Shown here: positions 15,964 through 28,700 of the stretch, in pieces
Layout of the letters: every line of letters starts with the position of its first letter
How positions within the stretch are numbered: position 1 is the first letter of the stretch
From: Helichrysum umbraculigerum
Lineage: Eukaryota > Streptophyta > Magnoliopsida > Asterales > Asteraceae
Reading direction: 5' to 3'
Length of the DNA stretch: 64,000 nucleotides
NCBI GenBank assembly: GCA_949592205.1
Contig: CATIUR010000004.1
Coordinates: forward strand, 11,545,501-11,609,500
Position numbers and translations under genes: made by a program
The notes under the pieces: generated by a model
Databases searched by the model: none
Told to the model about the DNA's origin: nothing
What the model saw: the letters and a program-made list of their open reading frames with translations, nothing else

Positions 15964-16200
15964 TACAACAAGATAATCAAAGAACCAAATCCTAATAAGC
16001 CACTAAATCCGATTCGTATAATGATACTATCAACTACGATAAACAAATTACTAGAAGGAACAAATCAATTAGACGAAACAGAAACAATACTTCAGTCAAG
16101 GAACAAACCAATCAATCCACGATCATGAACAAAACCGATCAGATTCGGGAACAAAAAATACAATCAAACTGCAATCAGAATGAACCTCGCTCTGATACCA

Positions 16201-16362
16201 TGATGAAACCAAAATACCGTCACGTATTATTGAATAATAATGAATCGAAAAATAGGTTACAAGGGTTTACGGAAGTAATTAGATAACATAAAAAAAGGCC
16301 TAAACTAATATGGGCCACTACTAATATATGGGCTAATAAGCCCAACCTTTATTTTGCTAACA
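16201..16362 (-). repeat. Copia 5' LTR
   Basis: 162 bp, starting TGATGAAACC and ending GCTAACA on the plus strand. It abuts the tRNA-complementary primer site at 16189-16200. Confidence 0.92.
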
Positions 16363-16690
16363 GTTATAAAAACCAACCCATTTGACTTGTTAAGTTTTAC
16401 GCGCGATTGGCATTGCTAAATCACATATCAGCTCAACAAAACCAAAAAAATGTAATTCTTCATAACAAGATCACCTTGTAAATGCATTTCTTAATACAAA
16501 TATCTCAAAAAGATAAAAAATACTCAAAAGAATCCTATAAATAAAACTCACAGCTCCATAATTACAAGTGCTAAAAGTATAGATGAATCATGATGGGTGA
16601 AAATTGGCCTCTGACTGAGAGTTGACGAAGCAGTTACAGTTGGATTGGTTGTCTTAGAATTTGTTTCTTCTAATTGTCATTGTTGCAAGG
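16363..16690. other. Downstream module of OXA1-like copy 3
   Basis: Continues the conserved 3' flank interrupted by the Copia element at 11720. It aligns by eye with 4840-5129. Confidence 0.6.
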
Positions 16691-16758
16691 CTAAGCTTGT
16701 GGTCGATGTTCTACACAGGGTATGTTCAAGAACTTCTTCACAGTGAGTTGTTCCATGA
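16691..16758 (-). pseudogene. OXA1-like copy 3, exon 9 (detached)
   Basis: The minus strand reads, after acceptor TTCAG at 16759, I/MEQLTVKKFLNIPCVEHRPQA and stop TAG (16691-16693). This corresponds to the last exon of copies 1 and 2, including the KKxLNIPC core. The phase (two bases completing a codon begun by exon 8) fits exon 8 at 43061-43115. Element C and its nested insertions (26 kb) occupy intron 8 between them. The acceptor position is the upstream one shared with copy 2. The exon is intact, but the gene lacks most of exon 1, so it is called part of a pseudogene. Confidence 0.8.
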
Positions 16759-16877
16759 CTGAATTAATGGTAGAAAGATAATTAGATGTTAATTAGATAA
16801 AAGTTAACAATTAACAATATTTGAATAATGATCTTTTAGTCCATTTACAATGGAGAAGAAAAAAGAGATGTTCATAT

Positions 16878-18746
16878 TGTAACATCCTCGAAATGGACCT
16901 AGTTGTGTTATATTATTTCTTGATTTAAATTAATATGTAAATGTGTTTGGAAATAATATTGTTTGAATTAGTGAAATAATTGGAATAGGAGTTGAATATT
17001 CCAATGTGATAAGTGAATTATTAATTATTGTAAATTAATATAGTTGACGGTACAATAAAATGTTTGGACTCGCAAATGGTTTTCGGGTTCCAGGCAATAG
17101 ATTGGGATGGGGTATTAAATTATACCCGTATATTGAAGGCGGTTTAAGTTGAACCGACTATTTATTTAACTTTCCCTTTTTGGAAAGTTTATTTCAATTC
17201 TTCAAATCCTCTCAAAAACCTTATGAAACTCAAATCAAAACCATAAATTGAATCTGGAGCTGTGATCTTGAGTTAGTTTCATCATAATCATGGTGTTCTT
17301 CATTCAAATTTGTAAGTAAGTTTGATTTAATTGGATTATGATTGAAATATTAGAAATTATTGATTTGATGTGAAATCAATGTTAGAAACATGCTAGAAGT
17401 GTTACATATTGATTACCTGAGGTTTCTAGTGGTTTAAATTGTTTTGAAATCGAGTTTTGAGTGTTTTGGGTTAAAACCCGTAGGTTAGGGTTTGATCAGG
17501 GATGAAGATGAGCTGAAAAAGGCTCAAACGCGATCCCAGAACCCTAGCCAGGATCGCGTTCGTTAGTTATAAAAGGAATCGGACGAGTTTTGTTCTTGGG
17601 AACGCGATCCCAAGAATTTGTCCGGATCGCGTTGCCAAGTGTAAAACGGTGACAGAACTTTTTCTGAGGGTGAACGCGATCCAGCCATTACTACCCGGAT
17701 CGCGTTTGCATGAGAAAAAGTTTGAAGGATTTTGCAAATTTTGAAAGTGCATAAGTGTTTAGTAGTGATTTTTGCCACGGAAAAATTGACAAATTGTCTT
17801 TAAACTTTGATTGGGCTGAAATTTGCATGGTCACTCGAAAACGGCCCACTGATCAAAGCTATATACTATAGCCTAGTCATTTTTTGGCTATTCGGGGTCG
17901 TTTAGGGGTCGAAAATGGCATTTTACAGTTTTTGGACCTTAATTCGGGACTTTTTGATTATGTTCCGAATTGAACTTTTGTTGCTGTGATCTTAGGGATC
18001 ATTTGATACATGTAATTATGTTATGATTGTGTAACGATGTTAATTACATAAGTATTATCAGTTGATACAAGTTACTAACTCATTGTTTATTGATTGTATT
18101 CTCAGATGTGTAGAAGGCTCAGTAATATTAGACTTCTGAGCTTGCAGCTGAGGTGTCGGTGAGTGGATCTGTAACCTCAGTGTGATTTAGTTGTAATGAT
18201 TTGATTTACAACAAGTAATTTATAGTATTACTTTAATATGATGCATCTGTTGAGATATCTTGCCATGATAGTTTAATTAGTTGCTTACTTGGCTGATTGT
18301 GCTAGTATGTAAGATTTTGAGGTCAACTTGATTTGATGGTTGGACTTGTTGTTGTTGTAGACGACAGGAGATCTCGGAAACTTGAAATGTTGGTTTAGAG
18401 ATCTAGGTCGTGTGTGATTGACAACAAGTTATCGGTAGTTCTGTATGGGCCAATACAGATGATTGATAAGAGTTCCTTGAGTACCAAACCGGTATTAGGG
18501 TGTCTCGGGGGCCACCGATCCTCATGATGTTGCGAGTATGACATTGATTGGATGTTGAGTGATTGATTGATTTTCTGTTTATTGTTAATTGATGTAAACA
18601 GATTGTTATGCTAGGTTGTACTGTTGCTTATAGTTTCATTCACTTAGCTTTATGCTAAGCCCACCACAGTTCTTCCTGCAGGTTGTAATAGATGGGACAT
18701 ATTGGGCAGGGCAGGAAGTGTTTTGACCGGATGGAATGTTTGACAG
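16878..18746 (+). repeat. Element C 5' LTR, first part
   Basis: The first 1869 bp of the LTR. It is cut by element D and resumes at 25598-25791 (194 bp), giving 2063 bp, exactly the 3' LTR length. Confidence 0.92.
17529..17713 (+). promoter_or_regulatory. CpG-rich dyad array around a TATA box (element C LTR)
   Basis: Three copies of the pair ACGCGATCC ... GGATCGCGTT, each with a 15-20 bp spacer. They start at about 17529, 17600 and 17672. A TATA-like TATAAAAGG lies between the first and second pairs at 17567-17575. The arrangement is repeated in the 3' LTR (about 41488-41672). It is probably the LTR promoter region; function is inferred only from position and sequence. Confidence 0.5.
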
Positions 18747-21190
18747 TGTGACACCCCCAAAATTGATGATTTGCGGAAGCTTGATTTGGGTGTCACTAAT
18801 CAATATACAAAGCACATAAGATATAATGAACGACCACTATATGCGTCGTTTTAAACTTGTATAGATAAAGTAAATGTTTACATCAAAATATTGTTACATT
18901 AGCTCGGTTCCTGAAATTTAGAGATTACATAGCATAATTACTTTTACAAAATACAATAATGCAGTCCAATCTCTAGTTGTATGTATGCTGACTCGAGCTA
19001 ATAATTCCTGCTTGTGCAGCCAAACTACTGCTGGGTACCTGTGATAAATACTAAAATGGGTCAGCGAAAACGCTGGTGAGCTCACAGGTTTGTATGTCAA
19101 TGTATAGTTGTAAGAACCGCAAGATTTATATTGAATTTAAAATGCAATTAAGCAAGATAAAAGTTATACTGTCCATGAGCACATAGTCTGAGCTTAACTT
19201 GATTTGTCAGGCCCACTTAAGGAAACCTAACTTGAAATGCCTCCTACGAGTGCCTAATCAACACTCGTCTTCCCAAATGCTAATACATCCGTTTGACCGG
19301 TTAGTGCGTGCTAACCCGGATGAGGATTGTCAATCCCATATGATATCATATACTAACATTCACGCTATAAAATACTAGAGACTATGCTTATGGAGGACTT
19401 TAAATTGATTAGCTTGAAACTCATGTAGTATTTGAAGTTTGGCACTTGCGTTCTACTTGTAAAACAAAATCGAGTAGTAATATCACACCCCTAGTTGTAA
19501 AGCAGTGAAAATGGGGCTATGAAACTCACCTGAGTCTTGAAATGTTTAACTTAATAAACTTGAAGTAATTAGCTGTGAGTTGGTGTCCAAAGGCTTGAAA
19601 CCTGAATGTGTCCACGACACTTAAATTGTCATTAATTGTACCGGTATCTCGAAAGACTACCGTTGAAATTGTTTGCTTAACTTGATGTCCAAATTACCCC
19701 GATTTGGTTGATTGTTTTGTTACAAGTTACCACGACTTGTTTGGAATAAGTTGATACAAGTTACAACGACTTGTTTGATTGAATTATCTAAGTTACTATG
19801 ACTTAGTTGATTCAATTGTGTATTTGAAAATGTGTACGGCCCGTTGGTGATTTAGTTGAAATAATAATAATTCTAAAATGTTGACTTTGCTACAGTACTG
19901 CTACAGTACTGCTACAGTAAATTTGACTTTTTTGAACAGTAACTTTGACTTCGAAAATTTTGAGTTTTGAAGATTCTGTTTTGTGCGACGTAGGCTGCGA
20001 CGTAAGAGTTTTGCGACGTAAAGGGTTACGTCGCTAAGGTCAACAGTGCTAAGTCAATAGCGACGTAGGGTGCTACGTCGCTTATGCGACGTAGGTTCGT
20101 TTTTGCGACGTTAAGGTCTGCGTCGCTATGTGCGACGTTCGCAAGTCAATGCGACGTAATAGGCTGCGTCGCTGTATGCGACGTTGGGGATATAATGCGA
20201 CGTAGGTCGCTGCGTCGCTATATGCGACGTTGAGGATATAGTGCGACGTAGGTCGCTGCGTCGCATTTGTCCCAGGCCAAATGCGACGTACGGAGTCTGA
20301 TCGGAGTTTCAACTCCAAAAACGCGTTTTCCGGCCATCGATCGGCCTAATATTTTTACCCAACCCATTTTAGGACATTACAAGGTTATACAAACAACTAG
20401 CAAGTTATAAAACTTAAAAACGAGAGTTTTCGGAGTTGTGTCGGAAACTTACAAGTCGCCGAAATGAAATTCCGGAAAGGTAGAAGTGTAGATCGTCGCG
20501 AGGGGGTCGTTTATTTCCAAAGGGGCTTGAAGATCCGAGGTTGTTTAGTATGTTTATTTGCGATTTTTGTTGAATTTGGTTTGTGGTTTAGTTGAGAGAA
20601 AAATAAGAGGAGAGAGAGAGGTGGAAGGTGAGAAATGAAAGAAAATGAAGAAAAGGAGGGGGTTTTGGTTGGGAGTTCCACTCTCAGCCTGAACCCCCGC
20701 GCTCCGTGCGGTGTTCGTTTACTCCGTCGTTTAAACGTTAAATATTTATTTTATTTATTTAAGGATACATTTTAAATTATAAATTATTACATAATGTTTT
20801 ATTGTAAAATTTTACCAATTATCTATTTATGATATTTAAAATGAAATTCGTTATATTTGTTTGCGCGTTTGTATTTTAATTATATATGTGTTATTTGTGA
20901 AATACGAATTGACCACGAAATATTACAATAAATAATATTCCTAATAAAATTGAGTTATTGAATAATGTTTGTATTACCTTAATAAATTTTACACCAACGT
21001 CCGTATTAATTGTATCGAAATTCATTCGATTTGAAACTCGTACGATTTAAACAAACCGCGTAATTGTAGATATATATTCAACAATATATATATAATAATT
21101 GATACATTAATTAGCCTAACACAGAACTAATTACATGTATTAAAACTTGATTAGGCACTAAATTCTAGTCCTAATTTGACGGGTGTCACA
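18747..21190 (-). repeat. Element D left (3') LTR
   Basis: 2444 bp with TGTGACACCC...GGGTGTCACA ends. It is followed by the complement of the purine tract (21191-21203). Confidence 0.92.
19984..20290. promoter_or_regulatory. GCGACGT/ACGTCGC dyad array in element D LTR
   Basis: About twenty copies of GCGACGT or its complement (ACGTCGC, also GCGTCGC), often paired as facing dyads a few bases apart. It is repeated at 24375-24692 in the right LTR with one extra 12-bp unit. The repeats contain the ACGT core bound by plant bZIP factors, so a promoter/enhancer role is possible but inferred. Confidence 0.55.
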
Positions 21191-21224
21191 TTCTCCCCCT
21201 GTTAGAAGAATTTCGTCCCGAAAT

Positions 21225-22797
21225 TTATGTTGAAGTTGTGTTTGCCGTGGATTCAGTAAAGAGTTGAGGATACTTGAGTCGCATTTGGTCTTCCCGTTCC
21301 CAAGTGAATTCCGGACCGCGCCGCGAATTCCACCTAACTTTGACGATGGGAATACGACTTTGTTTAAGTTGTTTGACCTCGCGGTCCATGATTTCAGCGG
21401 GTTCCTCAACAAAGTGAAGTTTTTCGTCAACTCGAATTTCATCGAGTGGAATGATAAGTGTCTCATCAGACAGACACTTCTTCAGATTTGAAACATGAAA
21501 TGTGGGATGCACGCTGCTGAGTTCGGATGGCAGCTGCAATCGATATGCCACTGAACCAATCTTTTCGAGGATCTCGAATGGTCCAATGTATCTGGGGTTT
21601 AACTTCCCTCGTTTGCCAAACCGGATTACGCCTTTCCAAGGCGATACTTTGAGTAGAACTCGATCCCCAACCTGGAACTCGAGTGGCTTGCGTCTCACAT
21701 CAGCATAACTTTTCTGACGATCACGCGCGGCTTTGAGTTTGTTTTGAATTTCTACGATTCTCTCGGTCGTCTCGTGAATGATTTCTGGACCTGTGAGTTG
21801 GCTATCCCCAACTTCAGTCCAACAGATAGGTGACCGGCACTTACGACCGTACAGTGCTTCGAAGGGTGCAGCTTTGATGCTGGTATGATAACTGTTGTTG
21901 TACGAGAACTCGCACAATGGTAGATGTTTTTCCCAGTTTACACCGAAGTCTACTACGCAGGCCCGTAGCATGTCTTCCAGTGTTTGAATGGTTCGTTCAC
22001 TTTGGCCGTCGGTTTGAGGATGATATGCGGTACTCATATCAAGTCGAGTACCCAGAGATTTTTGAAGTGATTGCCAAAATTGTGAAGTGAAACGACTATC
22101 TCTATCGGAGATAATTGAGATTGGAACACCGTGTTTGGTCACGATTTCCTTCAGATAAATGTTAGTGAGGCGTTCCATTTTGTCGGATTCCTTGATTGCC
22201 AGGAAGTGAGCAGACTTTGTGAGACGATCCACGATCACCCAAATGGAATCGCAACCGTTCGAGGATTTGGGTAGTTTGGTTATGAAGTCCATGGTAATTT
22301 GTTCCCATTTCCATTCAGGAAGACTGGGTTGTTGAAGTAAACCAGAAGGTTTTTGATATTCAATTTTGACTTTGGAGCAAGTAAGACACTTGCTGACATA
22401 GGTGGCGATTTCAGCTTTCATGTTCGGCCACCAATAGAAGTCCTTGATACCGTGGTACATTTTATCAGATCCCGGATGGATAGAGTATTTGGACTTGTGA
22501 GCTTCATCCATCACCAAGTCTCGTAGGTTCCCAAATTTAGGCAACCAGATTCGGTTTGAGAAATACCTAATCACGTTAGGTCTGATTTCGAATTGTTTAT
22601 CCATGCCCCGTAAGGCTTCATCTTTGACATTTTCGGGTTTTAAAGCTTCGAGTTGAGCAGTGAGAATTTGAATATTTAAATTGTTGTGAATGGTCATGCT
22701 GAAGGCTCGAACCCGAAGTGGTTTCACTCGCTCTTTCCGACTGAGGGCATCAGCAACAACATTTGCTTTGCCTGGGTGATATTTGAGTTCGCAGTCA
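21225..22797 (-). pseudogene. Element D partial pol: RNase H end, integrase, chromodomain
   Basis: About 524 codons in one open frame. It begins within RNase H ([20 protein letters not shown]). It then has the integrase zinc motif (H...H...CLTCSK), the catalytic core with [15 protein letters not shown], the [10 protein letters not shown] segment and a C-terminal chromodomain ending [18 protein letters not shown]. The frame is intact but headless: gag, protease and RT are missing and the upstream sequence is inverted. The open frame runs on to 22865 only by chance across the inversion junction. Closely related at protein level to the matching parts of elements B and E. Confidence 0.9.
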
Positions 22798-23137
22798 GAA
22801 TCGGCATTCCAACTCTTAAAACAAAAGCTTTGCAGTGCTCCTATCCTCTCATTACCCGAAGGCACCGATGACTTCGTGGTATACTGCGATGCTTCACATC
22901 AAGGTCTCGGTTGTGTGCTTATGCAACGAGACAAAGTCATAGCTTATGCTTCCCGACAGCTCAAGATTCATGAAAAGAATTACACCACCCACGACCTCGA
23001 GCTAGGAGCTGTCGTTTTTGCCCTCAAAATCTGGAGACATTACCTTTACGGTACCAGATGTACAATCTTTACCGACCATAAAAGCCTTCAACACATATTC
23101 GATCAGAAGGATCTCAACATGAGGCAACGTCGATGGG
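22798..23137 (+). pseudogene. Inverted RT/RNase H fragment of element D
   Basis: The plus strand reads [17 protein letters not shown], then [46 protein letters not shown] and MRQRRWV. This is RNase H with its Asp, Glu and Asp residues. It should lie immediately upstream of the minus-strand part at 21225-22797 but points the other way. It ends abruptly in LTR-end sequence at 23138. Confidence 0.88.
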
Positions 23138-23189
23138 TGACACCCAAATCAAGCTTCCGCAAATCATCAATTTTGGGGGTGTCACAGAT

Positions 23190-25592
23190 CAATATACAAA
23201 GCACATAAGATATAATGAACGACCACTATATGCGTCGTTTTAAACTTGTATAGATAAAGTAAATGTTTACATCAAAATATTGTTACATTAGCTCGGTTCC
23301 TGAAATTTAGAGATTACATAGCATAATTACTTTTACAAAATACAATAATGCAGTCCAATCTCTAGTTGTATGTATGCTGACTCGAGCTAATAATTCCTGC
23401 TTGTGCAGCCAAACTACTGCTGGGTACCTGTGATAAATACTAAAATGGGTCAGCGAAAACGCTGGTGAGCTCACAGGTTTGTATGTCAATGTATAGTTGT
23501 AAGAACCGCAAGATTTATATTGAATTTAAAATGCAATTAAGCAAGATAAAAGTTATACTGTCCATGAGCACATAGTCTGAGCTTAACTTGATTTGTCAGG
23601 CCCACTTAAGGAAACCTAACTTGAAATGCCTCCTACGAGTGCCTAATCAACACTCGTCTTCCCAAATGCTAATACATCCGTTTGACCGGTTAGTGCGTGC
23701 TAACCCGGATGAGGATTGTCAATCCCATATGATATCATATACTAACATTCACGCTATAAAATACTAGAGACTATGCTTATGGAGGACTTTAAATTGATTA
23801 GCTTGAAACTCATGTAGTATTTGAAGTTTGGCACTTGCGTTCTACTTGTAAAACAAAATCGAGTAGTAATATCACACCCCTAGTTGTAAAGCAGTGAAAA
23901 TGGGGCTATGAAACTCACCTGAGTCTTGAAATGTTTAACTTAATAAACTTGAAGTAATTAGCTGTGAGTTGGTGTCCAAAGGCTTGAAACCTGAATGTGT
24001 CCACGACACTTAAATTGTCATTAATTGTACCGGTATCTCGAAAGACTACCGTTGAAATTGTTTGCTTAACTTGATGTCCAAATTACCCCGATTTGGTTGA
24101 TTGTTTTGTTACAAGTTACCACGACTTGTTTGGAATAAGTTGATACAAGTTACAACGACTTGTTTGATTGAATTATCTAAGTTACTATGACTTAGTTGAT
24201 TCAATTGTGTATTTGAAAATGTGTACGGCCCGTTGGTGATTTAGTTGAAATAATAATAATTCTAAAATGTTGACTTTGCTACAGTACTGCTACAGTACTG
24301 CTACAGTAAATTTGACTTTTTTTGAACAGTAACTTTGACTTCGAAAATTTTGAGTTTTGAAGATTCTGTTTTGTGCGACGTAGCCTGCGACGTAGGCTGC
24401 GACGTAAGAGTTTTGCGACGTAAAGGGTTACGTCGCTAAGGTCAACAGTGCTAAGTCAATAGCGACGTAGGGTGCTACGTCGCTTATGCGACGTAGGTTC
24501 GTTTTTGCGACGTTAAGGTCTGCGTCGCTATGTGCGACGTTCGCAAGTCAATGCGACGTAATAGGCTGCGTCGCTGTATGCGACGTTGGGGATATAATGC
24601 GACGTAGGTCGCTGCGTCGCTATATGCGACGTTGAGGATATAGTGCGACGTAGGTCGCTGCGTCGCATTTGTCCCAGGCCAAATGCGACGTACGGAGTCT
24701 GATCGGAGTTTCAACTCCAAAAACGCGTTTTCCGGCCATCGATCGGCCTAATATTTTTACCCAACCCATTTTAGGACATTACAAGGTTATACAAACAACT
24801 AGCAAGTTATAAAACTTAAAAACGAGAGTTTTCGGAGTTGTGTCGGAAACTTACAAGTCGCCGAAATGAAATTCCGGAAAGGTAGAAGTGTAGATCGTCG
24901 CGAGGGGGTCGTTTATTTCCAAAGGGGCTTGAAGATCCGAGGTTGTTTAGTATGTTTATTTGCGATTTTTGTTGAATTTGGTTTGTGGTTTAGTTGAGAG
25001 AAAAATAAGAGGAGAGAGAGAGGTGGAAGGTGAGAAATGAAAGAAAATGAAGAAAAGGAGGGGGTTTTGGTTGGGAGTTCCACTCTCAGCCTGAACCCCC
25101 GCGCTCCGTGCGGTGTTCGTTTACTCCGTCGTTTAAACGTTAAATATTTATTTTATTTATTTAAGGATACATTTTAAATTATAAATTATTACATAATGTT
25201 TTATTGTAAAATTTTACCAATTATCTATTTATGATATTTAAAATGAAATTCGTTATATTTGTTTGCGCGTTTGTATTTTAATTATATATGTGTTATTTGT
25301 GAAATACGAATTGACCACGAAATATTACAATAAATAATATTCCTAATAAAATTGAGTTATTGAATAATGTTTGTATTACCTTAATAAATTTTACACCAAC
25401 GTCCGTATTAATTGTATCGAAATTCATTCGATTTGAAACTCGTACGATTTAAACAAACCGCGTAATTGTAGATATATATTCAACAATATATATATAATAA
25501 TTGATACATTAATTAGCCTAACACAGAACTAATTACATGTATTAAAACTTGATTAGGCACTAAATTCTAGTCCTAATTTGACGGGTGTCACA
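23190..25592 (-). repeat. Element D right (5') LTR
   Basis: Matches the left LTR from its base 55 onward. The first 49 or so bases are present in reverse orientation at 23138-23186. Ends GGGTGTCACA before the GACAG duplication. Confidence 0.88.
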
Positions 25593-25597
25593 GACAG

Positions 25598-25791
25598 GCT
25601 TTTACTCTGATGTTATTTTGATAATTAAAGAGATGTTTTGAATTATATAACACCGAGTTTGTTGAAATGTCATGAAATAAGTTTGAAAAAGTTTAGTGAC
25701 ATTTTGAGTACATTGATAGTATGTTTTAAATCTCCGCTTCCGAGTCGCAATTATTATATTATTGTTTATATAAGAAACGAGGGGTGTTATA
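25598..25791 (+). repeat. Element C 5' LTR, last part
   Basis: 194 bp completing the LTR; ends GGGGTGTTATA. The primer-binding site TGGTATCAGAGCA follows at 25795-25807. Confidence 0.92.
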
Positions 25792-28700
25792 AGTTGGTAT
25801 CAGAGCAATAGTTTGGGTGAATTGGACTTGATAGAATGTTCAATCCTAAACTTTGATTGAGTTGAGTCAAACATTCCAATGGATGCGGGTTTAGTTGATT
25901 AGTTGATGTGTGAAAAGTGATTAGTTGAATATGTACTAACCCTTAACAAGTTGTGAAGTTGTTGTTTGATTGCAGAGACGGAGGGACATGAGTATCTGAT
26001 TGGTATATTTCATGTTTCCTCAACACTCGTGGGCTTAAGATTTCCAGGTAATCTTCGATAAGCCTATGTTAATTTACATTAACTTGAATTGTTTACTCTG
26101 TTATGTTGAGTAAGCTTTGTTGTGAAGTTAATTGAGTCAGACTGATATGATTCCCCAGTTTTGAGTCAACTAATGATTGTTATAGGCTGACATAAGAATA
26201 GAAGTGATAAGTGAGCTGTTTATTGTTGCTCATTGTTGTGAGTATTTCTGATTGAATTAAAAATGCAGAAATATGATTAAGTAAGCAGAAAAGAGTTGAT
26301 TAAGGTTCAACTGGATTGATGTTAGAACCTAAGAGTGTTTTTATTAGTGAGACAAAATAATTGATAGTATTATGTTAATGGATTGATCACAAGGTGTGAT
26401 CTAAATCCTTGTTAAGGAAGGTTGTGTCATTTGAATTGATAATGACTGCTATTTGAGAAAATATGTATTTATGTGACTATATGATATGTGTTAACTATAG
26501 TTAAACACTTGATCTAAACCACGACTGATAGGTTTATAAGAAATAGGGCTTATGATAAAGCTAAATTGATTTGGGAAGTGATAGATCTTTCTGGTCAATT
26601 GTGAGTTAAGAAATGAAATGTTTTATAGTAACATGATTGAATAGGTCTGTTGTGACAGTGATGCTTGATATGTTAGCATATGTCAAAGTGATGAAAGTTA
26701 ATTAAGATGTGTCTTGAATTTTGGAGTAAACAAGGACTTTGATTAGTGTTAAGTATTGAAACTATGATGATGAGTTATCATGTGTTTGAGGTTTCAGATA
26801 AGTGATATACTGAGTAATTCAGTTGTTGAAAACCAGAACATTGTATGAATATGTAAGTAGTAAGCTGATTTTGAGTGTGTATCAGCTGATAGAAACTATT
26901 AAATAGATTATGATTGATTTGAAATCATGAAGTATTTAATATATATATGAGATGAGAATAGATCACATTGATAATTATAATGTAGAGTAGCCTGAGAATG
27001 GATTGTGAAGAACATAATCTTGAAACGCCTGATCACCGTTGTTATATTATGTTGTGTCACATGAACTTGTTGAGGCTACTTGGTATAAAAGAAGTGTAAT
27101 GTGATTTTGTGTTTAAAAAAAAAATGGAGCATGATAGTATGCCAAGTTGTTTAATAATTGTTTTGATAAGAAAACAATCAATTGATAGAACTGTGACCTT
27201 TAGACTGTAAAGGTGAGAGTGTAAATAATAATGGTCATTGATAGAGGTTTTGATGATACACCTAATTGACTAATTTGATTTTGTTGAATGAGTAATTGTG
27301 ATTGATTGTGATAGATTACTTGTAGGTGAATTTGATAGTGTTTAAATGAGTCACTACTTAGTATCTGGCTTGTATGAAGCCAAAGTTGAGATAGGTTGAT
27401 ATTGTTTTGCTTGAGGAATTTCTAGTATTATTGAATGTAATAATTTGAAGTATATGTTTGAAAGTAAACATACATTATGAAATGGCTTGTATGGAGCCAA
27501 GATTGATGTAGGTTGACCTTGTCCTTGTAAAGGATTGATAAAATTATTGAAAGTAATAATTTAAAATATATGTTTGAAAATGAACATATAAGATGAAATG
27601 GTTTGTTGGGAGTTAACTTGATAGTATGTTAACTTTGAAAGTCAAACCATGAATAGGGAATTGTGTATATAAAATTAATTGCTTGTGATTGGTTTGAGGA
27701 TAGATCAAAATTGAGAAAAGCAATTAGAGGATTTTATTGATTGGTTGATTGAAATCAAAGTTGACATGTAGTCAACTGTGTGTATTGAAATAGTCTAACA
27801 TAGATTGTAATGTTATGATTGTGTGGAATGTGATTGAATTCCCAGATTAGTCAAATTGTGTGGAAATGGGTCATGTGAGATCCAAAGGAGGTAGATGAAT
27901 TGTCTAAGTTTGTGAAAGTTGATTTATTACTTAAAGATAGTATTAAGTAATTGAAATAGTGTTAAATATAATTGAGTATTCAGTTAGGTGATATTTGATA
28001 TTTGAGCTGAATACATGTTAAGGAATTAGAAAGATGTGAAGTCATTATATGTTATGACAGTTATAATTTGTTGAAAGGTGCAAATTAAGTCACATTGATT
28101 AGAGTTGTGATAAGATAATCTTACCAATGTGTGAGGCTTGTGATGATAGTCTGGATCTGGGTAAGAATGTGAGATGAGAATTAATTGAAAGTTATTATTA
28201 ATAGTTGTCTAGGTTGATTTGTACCTTATGGTGAATTACTTAAGTATTGAAAGAATTGGATGAATTCTTTAGTTATTTGTTGATAGTATACAAGTAAAGT
28301 AAGTGATAAAGTGGAAAAACTGGGATTAGATCCAAATAAGGTATGATATGAAAGTATATCTGGAATTGGATGGTGTTAAAGATTTAGTTGATCTTTGTTT
28401 GATAAATTGAGGAAATATGAATTGAATGATTGTTCATATTTTAAGAAATTGTATGTGTTAGAGAGTAAGAGAAACCTTGAAATTGTGTAGGTATGTATGT
28501 GTGGTATACATGATAATAATGGCATGATAAATTTTAATAGAATGAATTAAAATATGCCATAAGATATGTGGAGGTTAGTTAATTGTGATTAACTTGATGT
28601 AGATTTTGTTGAAAATGTGTTGGAAAGTAGCACATTTTGATAATTTGATATTGTGATGCTTGACCTGTAGTATCATAATATGTGGATTAAGATTGACTTA

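Larger units (their letters stand above)
11721..16362 (-). mobile_element. Ty1/Copia LTR retrotransposon (degraded)
   Basis: 4.6-kb element with short LTRs (11721-11830 and 16201-16362), TG...CA termini and a 5-bp target duplication GTTAT (11716-11720 and 16363-16367). On the minus strand the primer-binding site (16189-16200) matches the 3' end of initiator-Met tRNA, and a purine tract (11831-11845) precedes the 3' LTR. The domain order protease, integrase, reverse transcriptase, RNase H is that of Copia. It was inserted into the spacer just 3' of OXA1-like copy 3, splitting the conserved downstream module. The lineage within Copia was not assigned. Confidence 0.93.
18747..25592 (-). mobile_element. 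Element D: rearranged Ty3/Gypsy retrotransposon
   Basis: Inserted in the 5' LTR of element C with a perfect 5-bp duplication GACAG (18742-18746 and 25593-25597). The left LTR is 18747-21190. The right LTR is essentially 23190-25592 plus a flipped end piece at 23138-23186. The two LTR bodies differ only by a 12-bp and a 1-bp indel on visual comparison. Between them only the end of RNase H, integrase and chromodomain (minus strand) and a short plus-strand RT/RNase H piece remain. Gag, protease and most of the reverse transcriptase are gone, and so is the primer-binding site. It is related to elements B and E. Confidence 0.88.

Noticed and set aside
20082..20318. 78-codon frame in element D LTR
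   Set aside because: Product of the GCGACGT array, present again at 24484-24720; no homology recognised.
21225..22865. Treating the whole 546-codon frame as one protein
   Set aside because: The first about 23 codons cross the inversion junction at 22797 and translate the wrong strand of the inverted fragment.
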